From Pavlovales sp. CCMP2436 (lineage: Eukaryota > Haptophyta > Pavlovophyceae > Pavlovales): a stretch of DNA of 17,258 bases. Of this stretch, positions 1-6,840 are shown piece after piece. The DNA lies in NCBI GenBank assembly GCA_026770615.1, contig MU631483.1:218674-235931 (forward strand), in the 5' to 3' direction. Numbering within the stretch: the stretch's first letter is position 1; the number at the start of each line of letters is the position of its first letter. The position numbers and the translations under genes are program-made. Below the pieces are notes generated by a model. The model saw only the letters and a list, made by a program, of their open reading frames with translations. It was not told the DNA's origin and searched no databases.

Positions 1-311
1 GGGGGGAATTGTGTAAATTCCTAGCCAGAGTCAGTCCTTTGACGGCGCGCAGCGTGGCTAAGATGTGCTTGGAGTCTAGCGACTGTTGTCACATTGTAAT
101 AATTACAACGTGTTCTTAGTTATTATGGGGGGGGGAGGGGGAGGAGGGGGACGGGGCACATCAACAATAAACAATTAATTAATTAAAGAATAAAAAATGA
201 GGGTTATTTTCAGCAATAGTAAAAATAAATAATAACGCAATTAATATTACAAGAACTAACACCTGCGCCTCGCCCCGCGAGTTGGTCATATTGTAAAAAT
301 TGCAGTTTGGT
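1..311. other. AT-rich, G-tract spacer with a tandemly repeated segment
   Basis: No gene of its own is visible. The stretch holds long G runs (127-150), a 7-bp inverted repeat around one base (TTGTAAT at 94-100, ATTACAA at 102-108), and a repeated TTAGTTATTATGGGGG-like block near 116 that recurs near 311 (about 195 bp apart). A diverged copy of the last coding bases of the tRNase Z frame lies at 261-293. It is probably intron or 3' flank of the minus-strand tRNase Z gene, whose catalytic half would lie beyond base 1. Confidence 0.5.
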
Positions 312-365
312 CTAGTTATTATGGGGGGGGGCACCTAAAAAAAAAAAAACCTGCGCCTCTCCGCG
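261..365 (-). repeat. Duplicated exon-end segment of the tRNase Z frame
   Basis: Bases 261-293 (copy B) repeat 349-381 (copy A), 88 bp apart. On the minus strand both read N-x-T-N-S-R-G-E-A-Q followed by GT. The codons differ at the Asn, Thr, Arg and Gly third positions, all synonymous, with one Trp/Met change. Both copies end CAG|GT, a usable splice donor. Copy A runs into a T tract, copy B into GTGTTAGTTC. Either copy could be the true exon end. Confidence 0.6.
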
Positions 366-1757
366 CGAGTTCGTCCAGTTGCGCAGCCGCGTGCACTCGC
401 TCTCGTCGAGACCGCGCCGCTCCACCGGACTGGCCGTTAGCCGCGCCAGCAGCCGAGCGGCATGCACCCCCCGCCCGCGCCTCTCCCCCTCTCCCGCTCC
501 CGTACCCGCAGCCGCTGCCGCTTCCGCTGCCCTGTCCGGAGCTAGGGCGGCGGCTGGCTGCGTCCCCTGCAAGAGCGCGTGCGGTAACGGGTAGACAAGA
601 GGGTGGATGGCGTGCAGCAGCGTCTGCAGCCGTGCCCCGGAAACGAAGACGTGCTCGGCCGGCCTGAGCGCCGTGCTGAGCACCAGGTGGTCGGCCTCGC
701 TGCCGAGGAGGGCGCAGAGCACACCCATCTCGCTCGAGTGCCACACGTCGCTGTCACAGATGTGCGCACACGCCACGACCGTCTTGGACGCGACCAGCTC
801 GAGCAGCGGCGCGTGCGTGGCGAGCGCGCGCGCATGCTCGACGGTGGGGCATGCGAGGACTAGTAGGAGTTGGGGGGGCGTCCCCGCGGCGAGCAACTCC
901 TCCGGGCGCACTATCACACCCGAGGGCAGCGTGACGCTCTCGCCCTTGCACAGCCGGCCGCGGTCGGGGCCGCTGATGTTGAGCTCTGCCGCGCGCTTGG
1001 CGTTGAACTTGCCGAGCGCGGCGGGCAGTTCGAAGGCGTAGCTCACCGCCTGGCCGCGCACCCCGCGCGGGTGCGCGCCGTCAGCCCCCGTGGGCGTGAG
1101 TCGCCTGCGCTTGGATGTGGGTACCGCCCCGTTGTCCGCCGCGCCCACGCCCAATGCAGCTACCTCGCCCGCCTCGCCCGCCGGGCTGCTTTCGAGCAGA
1201 CCCAGCCCGCCGTCCGCCTGCCCGCCGTCTGCGCTGCCGAGCGCCGCAGGGAGCTCACCGGCCGGTGCGCAGTGCGCAGCAGCGCTGCCGAGCTCACTCA
1301 CCTGGTCGCACCCGACCTCGGCGTCGACGACGAACGCAAAGATGCGCACGCCGTCGTCATCGGCGAGCGGGGCGGACGAGGGCCCGGCGCCCACCTCCTC
1401 GACGAGGGTGCTCCTGGCGTGCGACGGCATGAAGCCGCTCGACGCGCTCACGATGCCCGCCGTGCCGACAGGCCCGGTCACCGGGACCGGCCGTCCGTGG
1501 CTCGCGTCGGCGAGCGTGATGAGCAAGCCGGGCAGCCCGCCGACTGTCGTCGCGTCGAGCGAGGTGAGCAGGATGCGCTGGAGCCGCCCGCTGAGGCGCA
1601 CGTGCTGCTCGCCGCACAGGCGCTGCATGCCCTCGCCCGAGTTGACCAGGTAGCACGTCATGCCCTTCTTGCGCGGCAGGTGCAGCAGCAGGCATGGCGA
1701 GGTATCCGGCCCGCCCGTGCCGAGCACCTGAAGCGTCACGGGCCCGTGTATCGTCAT
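312..1757 (-). CDS. tRNase Z long form (ELAC2-like), N-terminal half, partial
   Basis: Long-form tRNase Z removes the 3' trailer from precursor tRNAs in nucleus and mitochondria. It has two metallo-beta-lactamase halves: a non-catalytic N-terminal half and a catalytic C-terminal half with the HxHxDH motif. This frame matches the N-terminal half. An opening strand VTLQVLGTGG is followed by a GEG motif in LVNSGEGMQRL. A degenerate metal-motif position (LTSLDATTVGGLPG) has lost its histidines, as expected for this half. Later come GKFNAKRAAELNISG, an ECP-like block (LLLVLACPTVEH) and QTLLHAIHPLVYPLPH. A low-complexity insert (roughly 1000-1330) carries a basic KRRR cluster that could be a nuclear signal. 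The first ATG is at 1757; the frame is open further up but without ATG. The frame ends in GEAQVFFFLG and a homopolymer-driven stop. QVFFFLG resembles the start of the second half (xVxFLGTGSA), so either an exon ends at CAG|GT near 350 or the gene is broken there. The catalytic half is not in the window. Confidence 0.82.
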   Translation of the reverse strand: MTIHGPVTLQVLGTGGPDTSPCLLLHLPRKKGMTCYLVNSGEGMQRLCGEQHVRLSGRLQRILLTSLDATTVGGLPGLLITLADASHGRPVPVTGPVGTAGIVSASSGFMPSHARSTLVEEVGAGPSSAPLADDDGVRIFAFVVDAEVGCDQVSELGSAAAHCAPAGELPAALGSADGGQADGGLGLLESSPAGEAGEVAALGVGAADNGAVPTSKRRRLTPTGADGAHPRGVRGQAVSYAFELPAALGKFNAKRAAELNISGPDRGRLCKGESVTLPSGVIVRPEELLAAGTPPQLLLVLACPTVEHARALATHAPLLELVASKTVVACAHICDSDVWHSSEMGVLCALLGSEADHLVLSTALRPAEHVFVSGARLQTLLHAIHPLVYPLPHALLQGTQPAAALAPDRAAEAAAAAGTGAGEGERRGRGVHAARLLARLTASPVERRGLDESECTRLRNWTNSRGEAQVFFFLGAPPHNN

Positions 1758-1811
1758 GTTAGCGCCGACCCGGGCTCCCCCCCCAGCCGGCCCGCTGCCC
1801 TGACGGCCCAC

Positions 1812-2064
1812 GTGTACGCAGGTCTACTGGCCCCGTCACCCCCCCCGCACCAACCCCCCTCGGCGCCGCAGCGTGAACACGGCCAGCACCGCAACAACGA
1901 CGCGACCCCCGAGCAGGTTTTTCGCTCCGGGACCCCGAGAGCAGTTTCATAGGTGGCGGCATGTCGTCCTGTCAGGACGTTTGACAGGACGTTTTGAAAT
2001 TCCTTTCCCCCATACGAAACACAGCGGAGCTGTGTTCACTTCGTTTTCTCTGGTACGCAGCTCG
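1812..2064. other. Intergenic region with two perfect hairpins
   Basis: This is the 5' side of the minus-strand tRNase Z gene. It holds GTCCTGTC (1966-1973) pairing with GACAGGAC (1983-1990), and AACACAGC (2018-2025) pairing with GCTGTGTT (2029-2036) around GGA. No convincing coding frame is seen. It may hold promoter and 5' UTR sequence of the tRNase Z gene. Confidence 0.4.
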
Positions 2065-2194
2065 CACCCTTTCATTTTACGGCGGCGGCCGCGGCGGCCC
2101 ATATTGCTAAACGTGCCGGCGATGTCGAGCACCCTTTCATTTTACGGCGGCGGCCGCGGCGGCCCATATTGCTAAACGTGCCGGCGATGTCGAG
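2065..2194. repeat. Exact 65-bp tandem duplication (two copies)
   Basis: The unit starting CACCCTTTCATTTTACGG occurs at 2065-2129 and again at 2130-2194 with no visible mismatch. It contains a GGCGGCGGCCGCGGCGG core. The copies are identical, so the duplication is recent. It sits at the point where the minus-strand CPSF100-like reading frame loses sense. Confidence 0.9.
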
Positions 2195-2323
2195 CAGCAG
2201 CGTGAATGCGGGGGCGCCCGGCGTGCTCCCGCCGATCTCGAGCACGCCACAGAGCGGCTCGTCGGGGCCGTCGCCGAGGAGCGGGCGGAAGCGCACGCTC
2301 GTCAGCGTTGGCACGATCGACAT
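2072..2323 (-). pseudogene. N-terminal fragment resembling CPSF100/CPSF2 (metallo-beta-lactamase family)
   Basis: CPSF100 is the catalytically inactive metallo-beta-lactamase partner of the CPSF73 endonuclease in mRNA 3'-end cleavage. From the ATG at 2323 the frame reads MSIVPTLTSVRFRPLLGDG, then EPLCGVLEI, then FTLLLD. That order resembles the CPSF100 N-terminus (short lead, xVxxxPLxG, PLxYLLxxDxFxFLLDCGW), with the DCGW position changed to DIAG. Homology stops at about residue 48. The rest is translation of the 65-bp tandem repeat (GRRGRRRK, then an Ala run), so most of the protein is missing. It may be a first exon interrupted by the duplication, or a gene relic. The resemblance is short and by eye; another beta-CASP family member such as an Integrator subunit is possible. 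Confidence 0.4.
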
Positions 2324-2339
2324 TTGGGCCCGCTGCACG

Positions 2340-2795
2340 AGCTCGCATTTACTTAAAAAGCTCCGCCCCTATGAGCTTCTTCCGCCCCCATTTGGAGTGT
2401 TCATCACCATCCATCACCATCATCGTCATCATCATCATCACCATCACCATGGGAATAATTTTAGTTGTATTTCCGCCCACAGGAAGCACGATGCAAGGTC
2501 ATCGTCGACGTCGACCATCTCAAGCTCAGCCGCCCATCCTTGCATCTCGAGCTCCGCCCCCCAGGGTGCTCCTCCACCAGGCTGTTCCTCCCCCGCCCGC
2601 CCGCGTGGGCTCCAGAAATTTTGAAGACTCGAGAGCCCGCTGGGCCTCGGCTGGAGATTCCCGAAGTTTTTTGTCCAGTTGATGGCTAGACACCTGTATC
2701 GGGGTACATACGCCCAGCTGAGCGAAATTTATTCGAACCTTAAACCGCAATTTTCCCTATGCGCCTTTGTTTTTAAAAAGGGGGATCCCACCGAA
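2340..2795. other. Intergenic stretch, no assignable gene
   Basis: Apart from the microsatellite, this stretch holds GC-rich sequence with overlapping open frames on both strands. None shows a recognisable domain. A plus-strand frame after an AG at about 2483 (RCKVIVDVDHLKL) could be an exon but is unsupported. An AT-richer patch lies at 2715-2780. Confidence 0.4.
2400..2452 (+). repeat. CAT/CAC-rich microsatellite
   Basis: About 50 bp of imperfect CAT and CAC trinucleotides (CATCACCATCATCGTCATC and similar), ending at CCATGGG. It would read as a His run in one frame, but nothing around it supports a gene. Confidence 0.85.
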
Positions 2796-3407
<612 letters not shown>

Positions 3408-3713
3408 CAGACTCGCCCACGTCCGAAGGGACATTGCACATGTGTGCATATTGCTAAACACCAAGCACCTGCCGAAACACCAACAGCTTGAGATAGCAAG
3501 GAACTATTCTGTCTCATTGAATTATCGTGAGTCGATTCCCTTCTTATCAGTTAACGAGTACATCATTCAGATCAAATGTCTAATCTTAATTTATTTATGT
3601 ATGTAGTATTTAGACATTCTGCTTACTATTAAAAGTATCTTGTTGGATACGGCCCTGATGCGTCTCTCAGCCTAGTCCTCTCGGCGCTAGCTGGAGGCAG
3701 CACTCGCTCCGCG
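3408..3713. other. AT-rich spacer downstream of the Fanzor fragment
   Basis: No coding frame is seen. It holds a TGCACA-TG-TGTGCA palindrome at 3435-3448 and AT-rich sequence to about 3650. In intact TnpB/Fanzor loci the guide RNA overlaps and extends past the 3' end of the gene, so the first 100-200 bases are where a relic of that RNA would sit. I cannot recognise one. A hairpin (CACTCGC 3701-3707 with GCGAGTG 3713-3719) abuts the next repeat. Confidence 0.4.
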
Positions 3714-4023
3714 CGAGTGGCCAGCAGGGGCAACAATGGTGAAAGTAACTGCAAAAGACGAAAAGACGACGCCTTAAAGGCTGCATGTTCTATCTTATGG
3801 CAGCAGATCCGCTCTGCCGCCCGGACTGGTTCTCACTCACTGATAGTCCAGTCCTGGTGTCCGAGGCCCGAGTGGCCAGCAGGGGCAACAATGGTGAAAG
3901 TAGCTGCAAAAGACGAAAAGACGACGCCTTCAAGGCTGCATGTTCTATCTTATGGCAGCAGATCCGCTCTGCCGCCCGGACTGGTTCTCACTCACTGATA
4001 GTCCAGTCCTGGTGTCCGAGGCC
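3714..4023. repeat. 155-bp tandem duplication (two copies)
   Basis: Copy 1 is 3714-3868 and copy 2 is 3869-4023. I see only two differences (GTAACTGC/GTAGCTGC and CCTTAAAGG/CCTTCAAGG). Both frames through it are open for some distance, but the unit is not a multiple of three and no domain is recognisable. The left boundary lies inside a 7-bp hairpin. Confidence 0.9.
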
Positions 4024-4114
4024 CAGACCAGCTCCGCGCTGTCCGGCGCCTGACATATCTGAAAGTAAATTATATGAATTTTTATATGAATGTATAACTA
4101 TCTATGTAAATAGT

Positions 4115-4405
4115 TCATTTATTTAGCTGCCCAACTGAATACGAGTCAGTGACGTAGCGGAAGCACAGCAGCGCGAAGCAGAGCGCCATGGCCCCGTACA
4201 TCCCGGCGTATATCCAGCTCATCCACGCAGTCCAGCCGCCGTCGTCCCGCCAATAGTGGCAACTCGGCTTGTGCGCCGGCCACATGCAACGCGTGCAGTC
4301 GCCGTCGCAGAAACGGGCAACGCGACATCCGGCGCACCGCTTCAGTCCGCGCGTCGCGCCGCAGCCCATGCAGCAGGCGAACGCGACCGCTGGGACGACA
4401 TCAAT
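4115..4405 (-). CDS. MYND zinc finger plus C-terminal hydrophobic segment (3' part of the Sel1-MYND gene, shifted frame)
   Basis: The frame reads VAFACCMGCGATRGLKRCAG and continues with a MYND-type cysteine/histidine series: CMGC, CAGC, C, C, then HKPSC. MYND fingers bind zinc and usually mediate protein-protein contacts. After the finger comes a hydrophobic run (MSWIYAGMYGAMALCFALLC) that could be a single membrane helix, then a short tail to the stop at 4115-4117. An internal ATG lies at 4369, but the coding sense starts upstream of it. Sel1-MYND fusions are common in microalgae, so this is almost certainly the end of the Sel1 gene just upstream, separated by a frame change near 4395-4410. 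Confidence 0.7.
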   Translation of the reverse strand: MDVVPAVAFACCMGCGATRGLKRCAGCRVARFCDGDCTRCMWPAHKPSCHYWRDDGGWTAWMSWIYAGMYGAMALCFALLCFRYVTDSYSVGQLNK

Positions 4406-5223
4406 TCGAGCATCTTGGTAGCCTGCGCGTGCCCTAGCCTGGAAGCGAGGGCCAGGTCACGCACGAAGAGCTGGATGGTCAGCTGGTGGGTCAGTATCGC
4501 CGGCGCACTTGTCCAGATCGTGAAATGAGCTTGGGCAAACTGACACCCTGTTCCGTGGAGTTGCTCGGCGCCACCGAGCGCGCGCGCTGCGGCGTAGCTC
4601 GCGGCCGCTTCCACCTCGCTCCGCGCCACCCCCCTGCCCTTCTCGAGGCAAACGCCCAACTGCGCCAGCGCCCACACTTCATCCTTAGCCGCTGCGGCAC
4701 GGTACCAGCGCACCGTCTCTGCCATGTCGCGCTTCAGGCCGTCCTCGCCGGATTCGTACATGTAGCCGATGGAAAACTGGGCAATAGCATCGTCCTGGTC
4801 GCCGGCGGCGAGGCGGAAGTGTCTGATTGCTACTCTCGTATCCTGCACTGTTCCTTGGCCCCGCGCGTAGCAAAGACCGATAGCACGCTGCGCGGGTGCA
4901 TGCCCATGATCGGCTGCCTGTGTGTAGAGCCGCAGCATCTCTGCATGGTCCCACCTCAACCCTCCTTTGCCCTGCGCATAACATTCGGCTAGCTGACGGC
5001 CCTCGCCTCGAGCGTAGAGCATTCCAAGAGAGTACGTCGCATCCGCATGACCCTTATCGGCCGCTCGCCTCCAGAACCTTGCCGCCTCGGCGTGGTCCTG
5101 CGCAAGCCCGCTTAAGCCCCACGCGAAGTATCCGATCGCGTACTGCGCCGTCGCGTCGCCCTGGTCCGCCCGCGCACGGATCTGCGCGAGCTCGGCGCTG
5201 GACGCCGCAATCTCGGCCATCAT
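4342..5223 (-). CDS. Sel1-repeat (SLR) protein, main part
   Basis: Sel1-like repeats are TPR-like helical pairs that act as protein scaffolds. Starting at an ATG-ATG pair (5223), the protein has at least four repeats of about 36-40 residues. They show the usual signature A-x-Y-x-x-G-x-x-Y...G...A..W...AA..G: AQYAIGYFAWG, ATYSLGMLYARGEG, AQRAIGLCYARGQG, AQFSIGYMYESGEDG and LAQLGVCLEKGRG. Repeat 2 is irregular (QLAECYAQGKGG), as if two repeats were fused. After about residue 215 the pattern fades (CQFAQAHFTIWTSAP), then recovers with LASRLGHAQATKMLEL. There it loses sense, ending SPAAWAAARRAD, while the MYND finger opens in the neighbouring frame. The function of this individual protein cannot be inferred beyond a scaffold or adaptor role. 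Confidence 0.82.
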   Translation of the reverse strand: MMAEIAASSAELAQIRARADQGDATAQYAIGYFAWGLSGLAQDHAEAARFWRRAADKGHADATYSLGMLYARGEGRQLAECYAQGKGGLRWDHAEMLRLYTQAADHGHAPAQRAIGLCYARGQGTVQDTRVAIRHFRLAAGDQDDAIAQFSIGYMYESGEDGLKRDMAETVRWYRAAAAKDEVWALAQLGVCLEKGRGVARSEVEAAASYAAARALGGAEQLHGTGCQFAQAHFTIWTSAPAILTHQLTIQLFVRDLALASRLGHAQATKMLELMSSQRSRSPAAWAAARRAD

Positions 5224-5700
5224 GTGAGTGCCAGACCGTGCGCTGATCAGCAGTCTCGATCCGCCCGATTCGCGCCCAGAGACGCTGCGTTCGGTTCGGT
5301 TAGGACATCTCAGTCAGACGTCAGCTCGAATCCCTATCTACTTACGTCCGTTGCCGACAGGTTCAAGGCCCTGTCGCTCAAATCTTTTTACCAGCGTCAC
5401 CCCTTTGACTGGCGCGCTGGAGAAGTCCGGCTCGGTGAGAGCGGGGCAAGGCCCACCGCCCAGACAAAGCTGAGCCGAATCCTTCCCAAGACAAGGAATA
5501 GGGTAGCCTACACACACCAAGCCACGTGCTATGATATGTACCTGCAAATGCAGGCATATGTAGCCGCATAGCACGGCTCAGGCTTTACGGAGTTTTGTTT
5601 CAATGCGTGTATATTTTGTTGTATTATGCGCAGGAATGCGCGGCGGTGCGATGCGACGACGAGCAAAGTTCGTGGCGGAGAGACGACACCGGGAGTAATA
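5224..5700. other. Upstream region of the Sel1 gene, no gene seen
   Basis: Open frames here lack ATG starts and show no domain. It contains TTCGGTTCGG tandem bits near 5290 and the hairpin listed separately. It probably holds the promoter and 5' UTR of the minus-strand Sel1 gene. Confidence 0.4.
5521..5577. repeat. Long imperfect hairpin
   Basis: Nested pairing: GCC/GGC at the ends, GTGCTATG (5526-5533) with CATAGCAC (5567-5574), ATATG with CATAT, and CCTGCA-AA-TGCAGG at the tip. Small bulges separate the helices. It could be a structured RNA, a 3'-end signal or a MITE relic. There is no further evidence. Confidence 0.6.
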
Positions 5701-5734
5701 CGCGCGTCATTTTGTAACCCCGCCCCCTAGTTCG

Positions 5735-5917
5735 TTTGTAGAGGGGAGGGGCAACCTAAAATTTTCACCGATCTTTAGGGTAGGGGGGTAACCCAACCTA
5801 ATATTTGGCCGCGGGCAAAAAAAGGGGGGGTAGGGGGGTGACCCAACCTCCAATTTGCGCCGCTGCCGGGAAGGCGCCCGAGGGGGGGGGGTCCCAACCT
5901 CCATTTTGCACGGATTG
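5735..5917. repeat. Four degenerate G-rich repeats (GGGGGGTNACCCAACCT...)
   Basis: A shared core, a G run then CAACCT plus an AT-rich tail (AAAATTTTC, AATATTTGG, CCAATTTGC, CCATTTTGC), recurs with CAACCT at 5752, 5794, 5844 and 5895. Spacing is 42, 50 and 51 bp. G runs of 6-9 occur in each unit. The copies have diverged, so the array is old. No ORF is supported. Confidence 0.75.
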
Positions 5918-6056
5918 ACAAAATCTGAGGGAAAAACTCAATTTTGTAGACTATACAAACAAATAAACCAAACAAAAGCCTCGGTAAGAACCAAACCAGT
6001 TTGCAAACTCCCGATTTGGATCACAAACTAGATTTTTCGCCGTCCCACTCGCGGCG

Positions 6057-6410
6057 GTGCCGCTACGCTGGGACGACCCGTTCTCCGAGCTCGACCTCGT
6101 CGAGAGCCTCTTCTCGCTCGTGCCCTCGCTCGCCTCGCTCACGCGCTCGCTTGCGGGTCTCCCCGAGTCGCTCCGTAGCGTCGCGCGCGTCGAGGCGGGC
6201 AGGGACTCGGCGCTCAAGGTGATCTTCGACGAGCTCGAAGGCCTCAACCAAGTGGACGTCTCGGTCGAGGAGCAGACCAACATGCTCACGATCAAGGCGC
6301 AGAACCCGGCGGGCACCCTGCGCCAGAGCCTCGCGGTCATGATGCCGTGCAGCGTGCAGCGCGGCCACAAGATCACGGCCGAACACTTCAGCAACCGCGT
6401 CGTTGTCACG
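6057..6410 (+). CDS. Small heat-shock-like protein, first alpha-crystallin-like domain (exon, 5' end uncertain)
   Basis: The frame reads PLRWDDPFSELDLVESLFSL, a WDPF-type start like that of Hsp20 proteins, then a beta-rich segment: LKVIFDELEGLNQVDVSVEE, NMLTIKAQ, LAVMMPCSV and FSNRVVVT. These order like the strands of an alpha-crystallin domain. Small heat-shock proteins bind unfolding clients without ATP. No ATG precedes the domain: the frame is open back to a stop at 5985-5987, so the true start is in an upstream exon or is lost. The frame closes with TGA at 6414-6416. The bases ACG|GC at 6410/6411 with CCGCAG|GTG at 6511/6512 form a GC-AG intron in phase 0 that joins VVVT to VPEG, a sensible strand. 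Assignment to the family is by pattern only. Confidence 0.55.
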
Positions 6411-6511
6411 GCATGAGCTGCCCGCATCGCGCCACTCCCTGTTCGCGCCGCTCACGCCCTAATTCACTGCCGCCCACTGCGCTATGTTGCCCCCTCCCTG
6501 CCTGGCCGCAG
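6411..6511 (+). other. Candidate 101-nt GC-AG intron
   Basis: The donor is GCATGAG and the acceptor CTGGCCGCAG, with a C/T-rich stretch (CCCCCTCCCTGCCT) before it. Phase is 0 on both sides. It contains an in-frame stop at its start, so splicing is needed to join the two domains. GC donors are a minor class in most eukaryotes but more frequent in some algae. Confidence 0.5.
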
Positions 6512-6840
6512 GTGCCCGAGGGGTCTCAGGTTAAGCCACGCGCCGGGCAGGAGTTGAGCAGGTCGCTCAAGATCTCGATCCGCCCGGCCGAGGTTGAGCA
6601 GCCCACGCCCGAGTTCAAGGTTCACGAGGACGACGCGGGCTTCACGATCACGGTTCACGACGTCGCGCCCGAGGGCGCGCACTTGAAGGTCCACGGCAAG
6701 CGGGTGTGGGTGCGCTGCAAGGTGGAGGGTGGGATCACACCCTTCGGCCGCGCCTTCGAGCTGCCGCGCAATGTCTACGACGGGAATCGATCGCGCCAAG
6801 GCGGGAGTCTGGTGCTGCCGGCGCTGCCGGCCGCGGATTG
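6512..6840 (+). CDS. Second alpha-crystallin-like domain of the small heat-shock-like protein
   Basis: After the intron the frame gives VPEGSQVKPRAG, SRSLKISIRP, then FKVHEDDAGFTITVHDVAP, HLKVHGKRVWV and the typical FGRAFELPRNV of Hsp20 proteins. At 6782-6811 the sense changes frame briefly: GIDRAKAG reads one frame over, then LVLPAL returns. A +1 and a -1 change 25 bases apart therefore look compensated. The usual end of the domain (a GVLTVTVP-like strand) is represented by GSLVLPAL. Two such domains in tandem are less common than one. Downstream the same frame continues into unrelated Ala/Pro-rich sequence, so the gene either ends by fusion or has lost its own stop. Confidence 0.55.

Noticed and set aside
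42..65. GTGGCTAAGATG resembling part of U2 snRNA
   Set aside because: Only about ten bases match, and neither the branch-site region nor the Sm site follows.
870..1952. 360-codon plus-strand open frame opposite the tRNase Z gene
   Set aside because: Arg/Ala/His-rich antisense shadow of a convincing minus-strand coding region.
2730..2745. GGTTCGAAT on the minus strand, like a tRNA T-loop
   Set aside because: Flanking bases do not form a T-stem and no anticodon or acceptor arm fits.
3448..3460. CATATTGCTAAAC shared with the 65-bp repeat at 2099 and 2164
   Set aside because: A 13-base match is expected by chance in a window of this size.
5771..5782. TTTAGGG-like telomeric motif in the G-run repeats
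   Set aside because: Only one copy of TTTAGGG, with no tandem array; the G-run repeat explains it.
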